From contig NZ_BCQV01000005.1 in the NCBI RefSeq assembly GCF_001552255.1, positions 1 to 64,000 of the forward strand: a DNA stretch of 64,000 nucleotides, written 5' to 3'. The position numbers and the translations under genes were made by a program. Source of the stretch: Alicyclobacillus shizuokensis NBRC 103103. GTDB taxonomy: Bacteria > Bacillota > Bacilli > Alicyclobacillales > Alicyclobacillaceae. This document shows positions 53,709 through 62,491 of this stretch, one piece after another. Position 1 is the first letter of the stretch; each line of letters starts with the position of its first letter. Under the pieces are notes generated by a model. That model saw nothing but the letters and a program-made list of their open reading frames with translations, was not told the DNA's origin and ran no database searches.

Positions 53709-54014
53709 TCACACCGGCTGGCCGCCGAGCCAGCTGAGCAGGCTGACCAGCGCCTGGCAGCCGGGCGCCAGAGCAAACAGGACGCACAGGGTGGCGGTGC
53801 GCAGATGCTGCTGTGGAAAGCGGATGAGCAGGACAAATCCGTACACGCCGAGAACCAGGCCGAGCGCCGCCAACGCCTCGTAGACCGGCATCCACCCGCC
53901 GGGCATGGCGTGAAGGGCCCGCCAGATGGCCATGGCCACAAACAGCATACCGTCCGCCAACGCAACCAGCGTAATTGCCCTGTGCATCGACTCGCCCCAC
54001 TTTCCCGCGCTCAT
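53709..54014 (-). CDS. Small three-helix membrane protein, unknown function
   Basis: 101 residues with hydrophobic helices at about 14-32, 44-66 and 75-95. Ribosome-binding site GTGAGG/GGAG upstream of ATG 54014. No family recognised. It ends 18 bases before the alaS promoter -35 and follows the AI-2E-type gene. Confidence 0.65.
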   Translation of the reverse strand: MSAGKWGESMHRAITLVALADGMLFVAMAIWRALHAMPGGWMPVYEALAALGLVLGVYGFVLLIRFPQQHLRTATLCVLFALAPGCQALVSLLSWLGGQPV

Positions 54015-54131
54015 GCTCCGGCCTCACCTGTCCATCCCAGCGACAGGCGCGCCGCGCTGCCCGACCTATCGCAGCCCTGCAGAGTCACGCCCATTTTGCC
54101 ACGGGCGGGCACCGCGTGTCCAGGAAACGTC

Positions 54132-55193
54132 CTATTCGGCGCGGTGGCGGTAGGCACGGATCTGCTGCCAGGCGACCTTGATCACGGCCACCAGCGGCAC
54201 CGCCGCAATCAGGCCGAGCATGCCGCCCACCTCACCGCCGATGAGAATGGCCGCCACAATCAGCATCGGGTGCAGATCCAAGGTGCGCCCCATGATTTGG
54301 GGGGAAATCAGGTTGCCCTCCAACTGCTGCACCACCGCGTTGACAATCATCACCTTCAAGGCCATCTGAGGACTGATGGCAAATGCCAACAGTACGGCGG
54401 GGGTCGCGCCCAAGAAGGGGCCGATGTACGGCACCAGGTCCATCAGGGCCATCAGCAGGGCCAACAGCAAAGCATACGGCATGTGGACAATCAAAAGCCC
54501 CGCGTAGGTCAGAACCCCGACCACCAGCATCACCAACAGTTGGCCGCGCACATAGCGCCCTAGGGTGGTGTCGATGCCGGCGAGAATGTGTCGCACCTCG
54601 TCACGGTGCCGGGCTGGGCACAGCCGCACCATGGCGCGCCCAATGGCCCGAGCGTCCTTGAGCATGTAAAACACCAAAAACGGGACGGTGAACGCCACGA
54701 ACACGGCGTTCAGCGTACCACTCAGCCCGGAGATCAGCCGGCTGGCCCAGCTGCTGACCCGCTCCTCCAGGCGGCCGGTCGCCGCTTCCACCGATTTGCG
54801 CAGCGCGTCCGGCAGGTAGCGCGTGTGCGCAGACACGTTGTCGAGCCAGCTGTCGACGCGCTGGGCCAGGGTGGGGAGATGCACAATCAGTTGATTGAGT
54901 TGCTGCGACACTAGCGGAATGCAGTTGACCACAATCACCGCCAGGAGGAGGATGAAAGAGATGTAAATCAGGGCAATCGCGGCGGCTCGCGGCACTCTCC
55001 GCCGGGCCAGGAGTTCGACAATCGGCTGCAGGATGTAGGAAATGATGAGTGCGGCCAGAAACGGAATCAGGACCACCTTGATGACGTCCCAAATATCCCC
55101 AAAGAAGGCGCGCAACTGGCCAATCAAATACAGGCAGAGCAAGGTGACAAAGACGGCGGTCACGAAGCGCAGGTAGCGATCGCTGACGTTCAA
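54132..55193 (-). CDS. AI-2E family transporter (YrrI/PerM-like)
   Basis: 353 residues, about seven or eight membrane helices with a soluble stretch (about 90-145). Family motifs: IPFLAALIISYILQPIVELL, FYMLKDA, LMALMDLVPYIGPFLGATPA and LEGNLISPQIMGRTLDLHP. B. subtilis yrrI also precedes alaS. Transport substrate unknown; some relatives are Na+/H+ antiporters. Confidence 0.93.
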   Translation of the reverse strand: MNVSDRYLRFVTAVFVTLLCLYLIGQLRAFFGDIWDVIKVVLIPFLAALIISYILQPIVELLARRRVPRAAAIALIYISFILLLAVIVVNCIPLVSQQLNQLIVHLPTLAQRVDSWLDNVSAHTRYLPDALRKSVEAATGRLEERVSSWASRLISGLSGTLNAVFVAFTVPFLVFYMLKDARAIGRAMVRLCPARHRDEVRHILAGIDTTLGRYVRGQLLVMLVVGVLTYAGLLIVHMPYALLLALLMALMDLVPYIGPFLGATPAVLLAFAISPQMALKVMIVNAVVQQLEGNLISPQIMGRTLDLHPMLIVAAILIGGEVGGMLGLIAAVPLVAVIKVAWQQIRAYRHRAE

Positions 55194-55313
55194 GCCTCAT
55201 CCCCCCTGCCAGCCCAGCGAACAAGCTCTCTCTCCCAGTATATGCATGCTGCTCCACCTTCCATTCCGAGACTGTGGACGATTCCCACGGCGGGTGCGCC
55301 AGGCCCGGTCGGC

Positions 55314-55343
55314 TTGTTCACAACCGCTCTAATTTCGTATACT
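55314..55343 (+). promoter_or_regulatory. Promoter of the fluC pair
   Basis: TTGTTC, 18 bases, TATACT. The leader is only about 40 bases with one CTACGC/GCGTAG hairpin, too short for a fluoride riboswitch. Confidence 0.6.
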
Positions 55344-55388
55344 CAAGCTACGCTCCGGGCGTAGGCCTGGACGGAAAGGGGGCTGTTC

Positions 55389-55793
55389 ATGCCGTACTTG
55401 GCGGTCGCTCTGGGAGGGGGCATCGGCGCCTGTCTGCGCTACCTGATCAGCGAATGGGTCGGTACGGTGCACGGCTTCCCGGCGGCGACCTTGGGCATCA
55501 ATCTGGCAGGCAGTTTTTTTCTGGCGTGGTTTTACACCATCACACTGGAACGCGTCGCCATCCATCCGCACCTGCGGCTGGGCATTGGCACCGGGCTGGT
55601 CGGGGCGTTCACGACCTTCTCCACGTTCACCAGCGAGGTGTGGTCGCTCCTGGCCGCGCACGCCTATCTATGGGCGCTACTGTACGTGCTCCTGTCCTTT
55701 GTCGGCGGGCTCGCGCTTGCGGCGCTAGGTTTTTTCCTAGCCCATTGGCAAAACCGACTCAACCTGACGGATGATGTGAGCGAGGAGGCGTAA
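55389..55793 (+). CDS. fluC: Fluoride channel FluC, first copy
   Basis: 134 residues, four membrane helices. CrcB/Fluc motifs: GGGIGACLRYLISEW, GINLAGSFFLAWF (pore asparagine) and GAFTTFSTFTSEVW (phenylalanine box and Na+ site). Exports fluoride as a dual-topology dimer. GGAAAGGGGG precedes the ATG. Two bases separate it from the second copy. Confidence 0.95.
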   Translation: MPYLAVALGGGIGACLRYLISEWVGTVHGFPAATLGINLAGSFFLAWFYTITLERVAIHPHLRLGIGTGLVGAFTTFSTFTSEVWSLLAAHAYLWALLYVLLSFVGGLALAALGFFLAHWQNRLNLTDDVSEEA

Positions 55794-55795
55794 GG

Positions 55796-56188
55796 ATGCC
55801 ATTTCTCTGGGTGGGTATCGGCGGCGTCGTCGGTGCCCTGCTGCGCTACCAACTGTCGCGCTGGGTGTCGGAACGACTGGTGGTGTCCTTTCCGTTGGCA
55901 ACGCTCGTCATCAACGTTAGTGGTTCGTTTTTATTGGGGTGGCTGACACGCTGGCTGGGAGTCTGGCTGCCCAGTGGGCTTGCGCCCACTGCCATGCTGT
56001 TGCTCGGAACTGGACTGTGCGGGGCGTACACGACCTTCTCCACGTTCTGCTACGAATCGGTCATCCTGCTGCGCGAACGGCGCCTGCAGACGGCCGCCGT
56101 CTATATCCTGACATCCCTGGTGATCGGCCTGGCCGCTTCAGCCATAGGACTGTACGGGCTGCCGGCGGGCAGCGAATCCACCCATTGA
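55796..56188 (+). CDS. fluC: Fluoride channel FluC, second copy
   Basis: 130 residues, four helices, with GGVVGALLRYQLSRW, VINVSGSFLLGWL and GAYTTFSTFCYESV. Paired, non-identical FluC genes often encode subunits of fixed and opposite orientation that form heterodimers; the two copies differ in charged loops as expected. GAGGAGG ends the preceding gene and serves as the ribosome-binding site. Confidence 0.95.
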   Translation: MPFLWVGIGGVVGALLRYQLSRWVSERLVVSFPLATLVINVSGSFLLGWLTRWLGVWLPSGLAPTAMLLLGTGLCGAYTTFSTFCYESVILLRERRLQTAAVYILTSLVIGLAASAIGLYGLPAGSESTH

Positions 56189-56222
56189 AAAAGGGCGCAC
56201 GAGGGATTCCCGTACGCCCTTG
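56187..56222 (-). terminator. Terminator between fluC and the zinc-ribbon gene (likely bidirectional)
   Basis: AAGGGCG and CGCCCTT arms enclose an inner GGG/CCC stem; on the minus strand TTTTTC follows directly, on the plus strand the T-run is weak. Confidence 0.8.
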
Positions 56223-56243
56223 TCAATGGGTGTCCGATGGCAC

Positions 56244-56438
56244 CTACACGGCCTCTGAACCCAAGCCCAGCGAAGGCCCTTCCAGCTGGTCCACGGCCAC
56301 CAACGACCCATCTTCCGCCACCTCGTAAACCCTCACTTCTTCACCGGCGACGTTGAACTCCATGAAACAACCCCAGCAGTAATACTGATTGGCACCAATC
56401 CTTCCGACATCCCGACAGTTACAATGTGGACACCTCAT
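56244..56438 (-). CDS. Small zinc-ribbon protein, unknown function
   Basis: 64 residues. Two knuckles, CPHC (3-6) and CWGC (21-24), form a zinc ribbon; the rest is strand-rich (VRVYEVAEDGSLVAVDQ). AAAGGGGA precedes the ATG. Own promoter and terminator, so an independent transcript. Confidence 0.82.
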   Translation of the reverse strand: MRCPHCNCRDVGRIGANQYYCWGCFMEFNVAGEEVRVYEVAEDGSLVAVDQLEGPSLGLGSEAV

Positions 56439-56468
56439 GGTTCCGTCCCCTTTACCGAGAATCCTAAT

Positions 56469-56498
56469 ATTATCTTATCCACTTGCACCAGCCGGCAA
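56469..56498 (-). promoter_or_regulatory. Promoter of the zinc-ribbon gene
   Basis: Minus strand TTGCCG, 18 bases, GATAAT, 31 bases before the start codon. Confidence 0.65.
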
Positions 56499-56513
56499 AC
56501 GGACGAGGAGTCA

Positions 56514-56533
56514 GAAAGAGAGCATTCTCTTTC
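56514..56533. repeat. Short perfect hairpin
   Basis: GAAAGAGA and TCTCTTTC around a four-base loop, in the AT-rich gap between the cysteine desulfurase and zinc-ribbon genes. May end the desulfurase transcript. The rest of 56534-56695 shows nothing recognisable. Confidence 0.6.
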
Positions 56534-56695
56534 AGAAAACTTATACAGATGAATATTTCGTATGCAGAAACATATGCATAGGAAAATCTATTGATATGGT
56601 AAACCATCTCCCCCACTGTTGCAATGCAGGAATTGGTACAGTCACGGCAACCTCCAAGCGTGGCAAGGGAAAACACCCTTCTCTGAGAAATACAA

Positions 56696-57832
56696 TCAGA
56701 CGGTTTCTCGAAGCTCCGAGACCACTCGAGCCACGATCTGCGCCGCCCTTCGCACATCCTCTTCCCTGGTGTCCTCCGAAAAACTGAAGCGCACGGCTGA
56801 TGCCACCCGCTCCTGCGGCAGCCCGCACGCCCGAAGGACGTGACTGGGCTCCAGACTGCCCGCAGAGCAAGCCGCTCCAGCGGACGCGGCGACCCCTTCA
56901 AGATCCAGGCGCATCAACAGGGTGTCATTGCGAACACCGGAAAAACTCACGTTGACGATGGCCGGCGAGGCGTCGGGCGGACTGTTCACCCACACCCCAG
57001 GTATGCCTTCCAGCGCGCCCAGGAACTGCTGACGCAGACGCGCGAGGAGACGGAGGCGCTGCTCCCGCGCCCCATCCAGGCGTTTGGCAGCCGCTCCGAA
57101 ACCGGCGATGCCGGCCACGTTTTCCGTGCCCGCCCGCCGATCCCGCTCCTGGGCCCCGCCGCGCAGCACGGGCGTCCACCGCGCCCCCTGACGAATGTAC
57201 AGCAGCCCGACTCCCTGTGGCCCGTGCACCTTGTGTGCGGAAAAGCTGGCCAAATCCACGCCCAACAGGTCCGGTCCCAGGTCCACGACCCCCAGCGCCT
57301 GCACCATGTCCGAGTGAACCACCACCTGCGGCATCCGGGCACGCACCAGGCGCGCCACCTCACGCACCGGCTGCAGCGTGCCAAGCTCGTTGTTGACGGC
57401 CATCAGCGAAACCACGCGCGTATCCGGTTCCAGCGCGGACAGCAGTTCATCCACCTGCACGCGGCCGGTGCGGTCCACGCCGACCTTCACCACGCGGGCT
57501 CCCAAGCCCTCTAACCACTCACACGTGTGCAGAACCGCATGGTGTTCCACGGCCGACACCACCACGCTGCCGCGGCCTCCCGCCGCCAAGAACGCTCCCA
57601 CCAGGGCAGCCTGCACTGATTCGGTGCCACCGCTGGTGAACACCAACTCCCTGGCCTCACAGCCCAGCAACTTAGCCAGTTCGGAGCGCGCCTGGTCAAC
57701 CGCCTCGCGCATGCGCCGCCCGCCCTGGTGCAGGCTGGACGGATTACCAGGGGGGGCGGTCAGCCACTGCTGTACCGTCTCCACCACCTCCGGATAGGGC
57801 TTGGTTGTGGCCGCATTGTCGAGATAAATCAC
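56696..57832 (-). CDS. Cysteine desulfurase (NifS/IscS-like, YrvO)
   Basis: 378 residues. PLP lysine in SFSAHKVHGPQGVG (about 200), HH of VEHHAVLHT, and the catalytic cysteine in ASAGAACSAGSLEPSHVL (about 325). Supplies persulfide sulfur for tRNA thiolation or Fe-S clusters. GTG start with GGGGTGAG. Follows cymR, as yrvO does, but the expected mnmA partner is not downstream. Confidence 0.95.
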   Translation of the reverse strand: MIYLDNAATTKPYPEVVETVQQWLTAPPGNPSSLHQGGRRMREAVDQARSELAKLLGCEARELVFTSGGTESVQAALVGAFLAAGGRGSVVVSAVEHHAVLHTCEWLEGLGARVVKVGVDRTGRVQVDELLSALEPDTRVVSLMAVNNELGTLQPVREVARLVRARMPQVVVHSDMVQALGVVDLGPDLLGVDLASFSAHKVHGPQGVGLLYIRQGARWTPVLRGGAQERDRRAGTENVAGIAGFGAAAKRLDGAREQRLRLLARLRQQFLGALEGIPGVWVNSPPDASPAIVNVSFSGVRNDTLLMRLDLEGVAASAGAACSAGSLEPSHVLRACGLPQERVASAVRFSFSEDTREEDVRRAAQIVARVVSELRETV

Positions 57833-57941
57833 AAACTCACCCCCTGTCTTGCACAGACGAGAAAGCCGCAGCCCCGGGGGTCACGTTCTGGAACCGGGGT
57901 GCGGCTCGCGCATACGACCGACGGGCGACCGGACGGACGAG

Positions 57942-58352
57942 TCAGATGTAGTACATGAAGGTCCCGTTGTATTTATCCTTCATGTTGACCAAGTCTTCCA
58001 GCGTCAACCCTTCCAACACGGACAGAATCGCCTGCCGCAGGCGTTCCCACAACTCATCAAAGCCGTCTTCGATGTCGTCGTCCACCAGCTCCAGCGGCCC
58101 TTCCAAGGTTAAAATGACATCCTTCACGGTGATCTCATTCTTGCCTTTGGCCAACACGTATCCGCCGTAGGCGCCGCGGATGCTGCGCACCAAACCGGCG
58201 TTGCGCAGGGGAGCAATCAGCTGTTCCAGGTAATGCTCGGAGAGCGACTGGCGCTCCGCAATCGATTTGACGGAAACCGGATTGTTCCCTTCGCTCGCGG
58301 CCAGGTCGACCATCAACATGAGACCGTAGCGTCCTTTTGTCGATATCTTCAT
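57942..58352 (-). CDS. cymR: Rrf2-family regulator CymR
   Basis: 136 residues. Winged helix [49 protein letters not shown]. It has no cysteine cluster, unlike IscR, matching CymR, the cysteine-metabolism repressor that acts with CysK. ATG overlaps the rarA stop codon; GGGGGTGA upstream. Confidence 0.92.
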   Translation of the reverse strand: MKISTKGRYGLMLMVDLAASEGNNPVSVKSIAERQSLSEHYLEQLIAPLRNAGLVRSIRGAYGGYVLAKGKNEITVKDVILTLEGPLELVDDDIEDGFDELWERLRQAILSVLEGLTLEDLVNMKDKYNGTFMYYI

Positions 58353-59692
58353 CTCGTCACCCCCCGCCGGTCTGTTGGTTGACTGGCTCGTCCGTTCCCC
58401 GGCTGCTCAGGGGCCGGCGGACAAACCGCCTCGGCTTCGTAATACACCCGCGGCTCGACCCCCTCCGGCCAATAATTCTGCTCCACATACCGCTCTGGGT
58501 AATCATGCGGGTACTTGTAACCGACGCCGCTGCCCAAGCGCGCTGCACCCTTGTAGCCGGTTCCGCGCAAGTGGGCGGGCACGGTCAAGGGAATCCCGCT
58601 CCGCACATCCGCCAGGGCTTGGTTGATGCCACGATAGGCGTGGTTTGATTTGGGCGCCGTCGCCAAGTATGTGGTCACTTGGGCGAGCGGGATGCGCCCC
58701 TCGGGCATGCCAATCGCCTCCACGGCGTGCAGGGCCGCGACCGCCAGCGGCAGGGCATGCGGATCGGCATTGCCGATGTCCTCGGAAGCCAGGATGATAA
58801 GCCGCCTGGCGATAAACCGCGGGTCCTCCCCGCCCTCAATCATTTTCGCCAACCAGAGCAAGGCCGCATTCGCGTCCGATCCGCGCACCGACTTGATGAA
58901 GGCGGAGATGGTGTCGTAGTGCTCGTCTCCATCGCGGTCGTAAAGGACGTGCCGCTGCTGAATCACCGCCTGCACGTCGGCCAAGGTCACCTGCGTCCGC
59001 CCGTCAGGGGCCAGTGTCGACGACATGACCGCCATCTCCAGCGTGTTGAGTGCTCGCCGCGCGTCGCCGCCGGCGTAGCGGATGAGCGCGGCGCGCGCGT
59101 CCTCCGCCAGCGCGGCCTGGTAGCGGCCGAGCCCGCGTTCCTGATCCGCGAGGGCGCGCTCAATTAACTCCTGCAGGTCGGACGCCGACAACGGACGCAG
59201 GCGGAAGACGTGCGATCGGCTCACCAACGCCGGGTTGACATGAATGTGCGGGTTCTCCGTTGTGGCGCCAATCAGCGTCAGAAGCCCCGCCTCCACGTGC
59301 GGCAAAAGCGCGTCCTGCTGGGCCTTGTTGAAACGGTGAATTTCGTCGATGAACAACAGTGTCCGACGGTGGTACATGGCCTGCTCGTCCTTGGCGGCCT
59401 GCACCACCTGGCGAATTTCCGCCACCCCGGCGGAGACCGCGTTCAGGCTCTCAAAACGCGCCTTGGTCTCGTTGGCGATAACCTGAGCCAGCGTGGTCTT
59501 GCCCGTGCCAGGCGGGCCGTACAACAGAACGGACACCAGCCGGCCGGATTCAATCGCACGCCGCAGCGTGCTGCCGGGCCCGACCAGGTGCGGCTGCCCG
59601 ACCACCTCGTCAAACCGGCGCGGCCTCATGCGGTGCGCCAGGGGCGCGTTCTCCTGTTCTTCCTGTTGTGCCTGCCACGTGAACAAATCCAA
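58349..59692 (-). CDS. rarA: Replication-associated recombination protein RarA (MgsA)
   Basis: 447 residues. AAA+ ATPase: [49 protein letters not shown] (sensor 1 region), then the clamp-loader-like helical C-terminus with [11 protein letters not shown]-type segment ([18 protein letters not shown]). Acts at stalled forks. TTG start. Leads the rarA-cymR-desulfurase operon. Confidence 0.96.
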   Translation of the reverse strand: MDLFTWQAQQEEQENAPLAHRMRPRRFDEVVGQPHLVGPGSTLRRAIESGRLVSVLLYGPPGTGKTTLAQVIANETKARFESLNAVSAGVAEIRQVVQAAKDEQAMYHRRTLLFIDEIHRFNKAQQDALLPHVEAGLLTLIGATTENPHIHVNPALVSRSHVFRLRPLSASDLQELIERALADQERGLGRYQAALAEDARAALIRYAGGDARRALNTLEMAVMSSTLAPDGRTQVTLADVQAVIQQRHVLYDRDGDEHYDTISAFIKSVRGSDANAALLWLAKMIEGGEDPRFIARRLIILASEDIGNADPHALPLAVAALHAVEAIGMPEGRIPLAQVTTYLATAPKSNHAYRGINQALADVRSGIPLTVPAHLRGTGYKGAARLGSGVGYKYPHDYPERYVEQNYWPEGVEPRVYYEAEAVCPPAPEQPGNGRASQPTDRRGVTR

Positions 59693-59779
59693 TGCTATCG
59701 ACCTGCCCGTATGCGTCGACCTGCATGATGCGGCCGCAGCCCAATCTCAATTTCCAAGTAAGCCACTCAACTTTAACCT

Positions 59780-59809
59780 ATTATAATCAGCCCAGCCCAT
59801 GGCAGGCAA
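59780..59809 (-). promoter_or_regulatory. Sigma-A promoter of the rarA operon
   Basis: Minus strand TTGCCT, 18 bases, TATAAT (perfect -10), 88 bases before the TTG start. Confidence 0.75.
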
Positions 59810-59898
59810 CCTATGTACGCACACACCGAACTTCGGGCCATCGACTGCATAGACTGGTGTACAACATAGCCTCGCCATTCCAGCCACTGTCCGCCCGA

Positions 59899-60270
59899 CT
59901 ACGGGGCATCGGTCTCGAGCGCATCGGCGTCCGCGTGGCCCAACTTCGCCGCTTCTTGCTCCATGCGCACGCGGCGCAACGCCTTCACAATGGCCTCCTC
60001 CAGCACTTCAGCCTGGGATGGTTCGCGCGTCTCTTCGCGACGCACGATGCGAGCCGCCAGGCGGCTGAGCGCGACGGTCACCCAAACCGCCAGCCCGGTG
60101 ACCAGCACCGCGTACAACAGCGACCACAGCACGCTGGATTTCGGAAAATACTTGGCGATATAATCCGTGATTAGGTTCTGAATCAAAGTATTCCAGGCCA
60201 ATGCCGCGACCAAGCCAAAGGCGGAGGTCGCAAGGCTGACCATTTTGTCCATCAGTTCACGGTGAATCAT
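59899..60270 (-). CDS. DUF5654-like small membrane protein
   Basis: 123 residues. Two membrane helices (about 12-30 and 45-68) around LAWNTLIQNLITDYIAKYFP, then a charged coiled-coil tail (REETREPSQAEVLEEAIVKA). The AWN..I pattern matches DUF5654 proteins. GGAGGTGG precedes ATG 60270. Function unknown. Confidence 0.8.
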   Translation of the reverse strand: MIHRELMDKMVSLATSAFGLVAALAWNTLIQNLITDYIAKYFPKSSVLWSLLYAVLVTGLAVWVTVALSRLAARIVRREETREPSQAEVLEEAIVKALRRVRMEQEAAKLGHADADALETDAP

Positions 60271-60372
60271 GACCACCTCCATATCAATCTGCTGGTCCAG
60301 CATCGTACAGTATGGCCTATGCTCGTGCCCGCGCGCATCCGCGCTCAAATCGATGGACTTGCTTGGCAATTG

Positions 60373-60401
60373 AAAAGGCAACGCGTCATGTCCACGTTGC
60401 C
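60373..60401 (-). terminator. Terminator after the 6S RNA
   Basis: Minus strand GGCAACG, 11-base loop, CGTTGCC, then TTTTC. Confidence 0.75.
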
Positions 60402-60404
60402 GCC

Positions 60405-60610
60405 TTTGCTATGTATCGCGACGCGCCCCGCTCCTGCCGTGAAACCTGGAGTTTTGAACCTGCTCTCGCAGGTGGGTGTCCTGCTCCGTCGTGAGACAAG
60501 TCCTCGTTCCGAGGCAGGTGTTCACGAAAGAGACTCCGAACTCCCTCTCAATTGGGTGTTGGCTCAAAACGAAGAGGCTTGCACCAACAGCGCAGGGCGT
60601 CATCGGTTGT
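60405..60610 (-). ncRNA. ssrS: 6S RNA (SsrS/BsrA)
   Basis: About 205 bases in the gap downstream of aspS, where B. subtilis bsrA lies. The two arms pair along their length: GACGC near the 5' end with GCGTC near the 3' end, then a long arm including GTTTTGAGCC opposite GGTTCAAAAC, a large central bubble, and an apical hairpin with CGTGA/TCACG and CCTCG/CGAGG. This single rod with a central bubble mimics an open promoter and sequesters sigma-A polymerase. Its own promoter and terminator are present. Ends are approximate. Confidence 0.85.
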
Positions 60611-60616
60611 GTGACT

Positions 60617-60645
60617 ATCGTATCACCTCGGGCCCGCCTCCGCAA
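60617..60645 (-). promoter_or_regulatory. Promoter of the 6S RNA
   Basis: Minus strand TTGCGG, 17 bases, TACGAT, seven bases before the start of the folded RNA. Confidence 0.7.
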
Positions 60646-60685
60646 GTACGGTCAGACGCCACACATTCTGGATTCGTTCCCGCTT

Positions 60686-62491
60686 TTACCCGGGCCCAGC
60701 CCCGACCGTGCGCGGGCCTGCCGTCGTGCGCAATCCCAGTACCGCCAACTGCTCGGGACTGACCCCACTGGGCGCGCCGGTGAGCAGGTCCGTGCCGCTG
60801 GAGGTCTTGGGGAACGCGATGCAGTCGCGCAGCGACTTGCGCCCGCCCATGATCATCACCAGCCGGTCAAACCCGAAGGCGATGCCTCCGTGCGGCGGCG
60901 TCCCGTATTCGAACGCATCCAGCAAAAAGCCAAACTTCTCGTACGCTTTCTCGGGGCTGAAGCCGATCCGTTCAAACATCTGGTTTTGGATCTCCCGGCG
61001 GTAGATGCGCATGCTCCCGCCCGCCACCTCGAACCCGTTGAGCACCAGGTCGTAGGCTTGGGCGCGGACGGCGAGCGGATCTGTCCGCAGCAAATCAAGG
61101 TCCTCCCACTTCGGCATGGTAAACGGGTGGTGCATGGCAACGTAGCGCCTCTCCTCCGGATCGTACTCCAACAGCGGGAAGTCCACCACCCAGAGGAAGC
61201 GAAATCCTGGCTCCAGCAGTTCCAATTCCGTGCCGAGGCGGCTCCGCACGGCGCCCAGCGCCGGCAGCACCACCGCCCGCGGACCGGCGGCGATGAACAC
61301 CAGATCACCAGGCTCCGCTCCCGCCCGGGCGGCCATGTTGCCCAGCGCCTCGGCGCTGAAGAACTTGCCGATGGACGACTTGATACCGCTCTCCGTCAGG
61401 GCGATGGTCGCCAGCCCCGGTAAGCCATGGGCTGCGGCAAACTGGTTCCACTCATCTGTCTGCTTGCGGGTGAAGCCCGCGCACTTGGGGGCGCGCACGG
61501 CCTTGACCACGCCGCCCGCGGCCAGCGCGTTGCGGAAGACGCGGAATTCGCTGTCGGCCACCAAATCGGACAGGTCCACCAGCTCCAGGCCAAAGCGCAG
61601 GTCGGGTTTGTCCGATCCGTAGCGCTCCATGGCCTCCTGGTAGGTCATGCGCGGGAACGGGGTCGGCAGTTCGACGCCGAGGACGCTGCGAAACACCTCC
61701 ACCATCATCTCTTCCATCATCGACTGGAAGGTCTCCTGCGGGATGAACGACTGCTCGATGTCAAACTGGGTGAACTCCGGTTGCCGGTCCGCGCGCAGGT
61801 CCTCGTCGCGGAAGCAGCGCGCCATCTGATAGTAACGCTCCACACCGGCGACCATCAAAAGCTGCTTGAACAGCTGCGGCGATTGCGGCAGAGCATAGAA
61901 CTCTCCCGGCTGCAGGCGGCTGGGCACGAGGTAGTCGCGGGCGCCCTCCGGCGTGCTGCGCGTGAGCATCGGCGTCTCGATTTCGAGAAACCCGTGGTCA
62001 TCCAGGTACCGGCGCATCGCTCGCGCCACCTGGTGGCGCAGCTGCAACATCCGCAGCATCTCGGGCCGGCGCAGGTCCAGGTAGCGGTAGCGCAAGCGCA
62101 CAGCTTCGTCCACGTCCAGGCCGTCCTGGATATAGAACGGCGGCGTCTTGGACTCGTTGATGACCTCCAGCGCCTCCACCGCCACCTCGATGCGCCCGGT
62201 TTCGATTTTCGGGTTGACCGACTGCTCATCGCGCACCACCACGGTCCCGCGCACAGCAATCACATACTCGCTGCGCAGCTGCCCGGCCAGCTCCATGGCC
62301 GTCTGCGGAGTGCCCTTTTCGGCGTCGAAGACAAGTTGAACGACGCCACTGCGGTCACGCAGGTCAATGAACACGATGCTGCCGAGATCCCGCCGCCGGC
62401 TCACCCAACCGCTCAGGGTGACCACACTCCCGGGCGTAACCTCCAGCGTCTCCCGCACCATGTGCGTGCGAATCAGTGTCTGCGCGCTCAT
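60686..62491 (-). CDS. aspS: Aspartyl-tRNA synthetase
   Basis: 601 residues, bacterial type: N-terminal OB anticodon-binding domain (VTLSGWVSRRRDLGSIVFID), class II core (FLEIETPMLTRSTPEGARDY, FRDEDLRADRQPEFTQFD), GAD insertion (about 290-420) and motif 3 (GIAFGFDRLVMIMGG). GAGGAGG precedes the start. Its ATG overlaps the hisS stop codon, the hisS-aspS operon. Confidence 0.98.
   Translation of the reverse strand: MSAQTLIRTHMVRETLEVTPGSVVTLSGWVSRRRDLGSIVFIDLRDRSGVVQLVFDAEKGTPQTAMELAGQLRSEYVIAVRGTVVVRDEQSVNPKIETGRIEVAVEALEVINESKTPPFYIQDGLDVDEAVRLRYRYLDLRRPEMLRMLQLRHQVARAMRRYLDDHGFLEIETPMLTRSTPEGARDYLVPSRLQPGEFYALPQSPQLFKQLLMVAGVERYYQMARCFRDEDLRADRQPEFTQFDIEQSFIPQETFQSMMEEMMVEVFRSVLGVELPTPFPRMTYQEAMERYGSDKPDLRFGLELVDLSDLVADSEFRVFRNALAAGGVVKAVRAPKCAGFTRKQTDEWNQFAAAHGLPGLATIALTESGIKSSIGKFFSAEALGNMAARAGAEPGDLVFIAAGPRAVVLPALGAVRSRLGTELELLEPGFRFLWVVDFPLLEYDPEERRYVAMHHPFTMPKWEDLDLLRTDPLAVRAQAYDLVLNGFEVAGGSMRIYRREIQNQMFERIGFSPEKAYEKFGFLLDAFEYGTPPHGGIAFGFDRLVMIMGGRKSLRDCIAFPKTSSGTDLLTGAPSGVSPEQLAVLGLRTTAGPRTVGAGPG

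Noticed and set aside
55344-55388. Fluoride riboswitch before fluC
   Set aside because: The leader is too short and the consensus is not visible.
60476-61423. Plus-strand open frame across the aspS end and downstream gap
   Set aside because: It covers the 6S RNA and aspS on the opposite strand and shows no protein family features.
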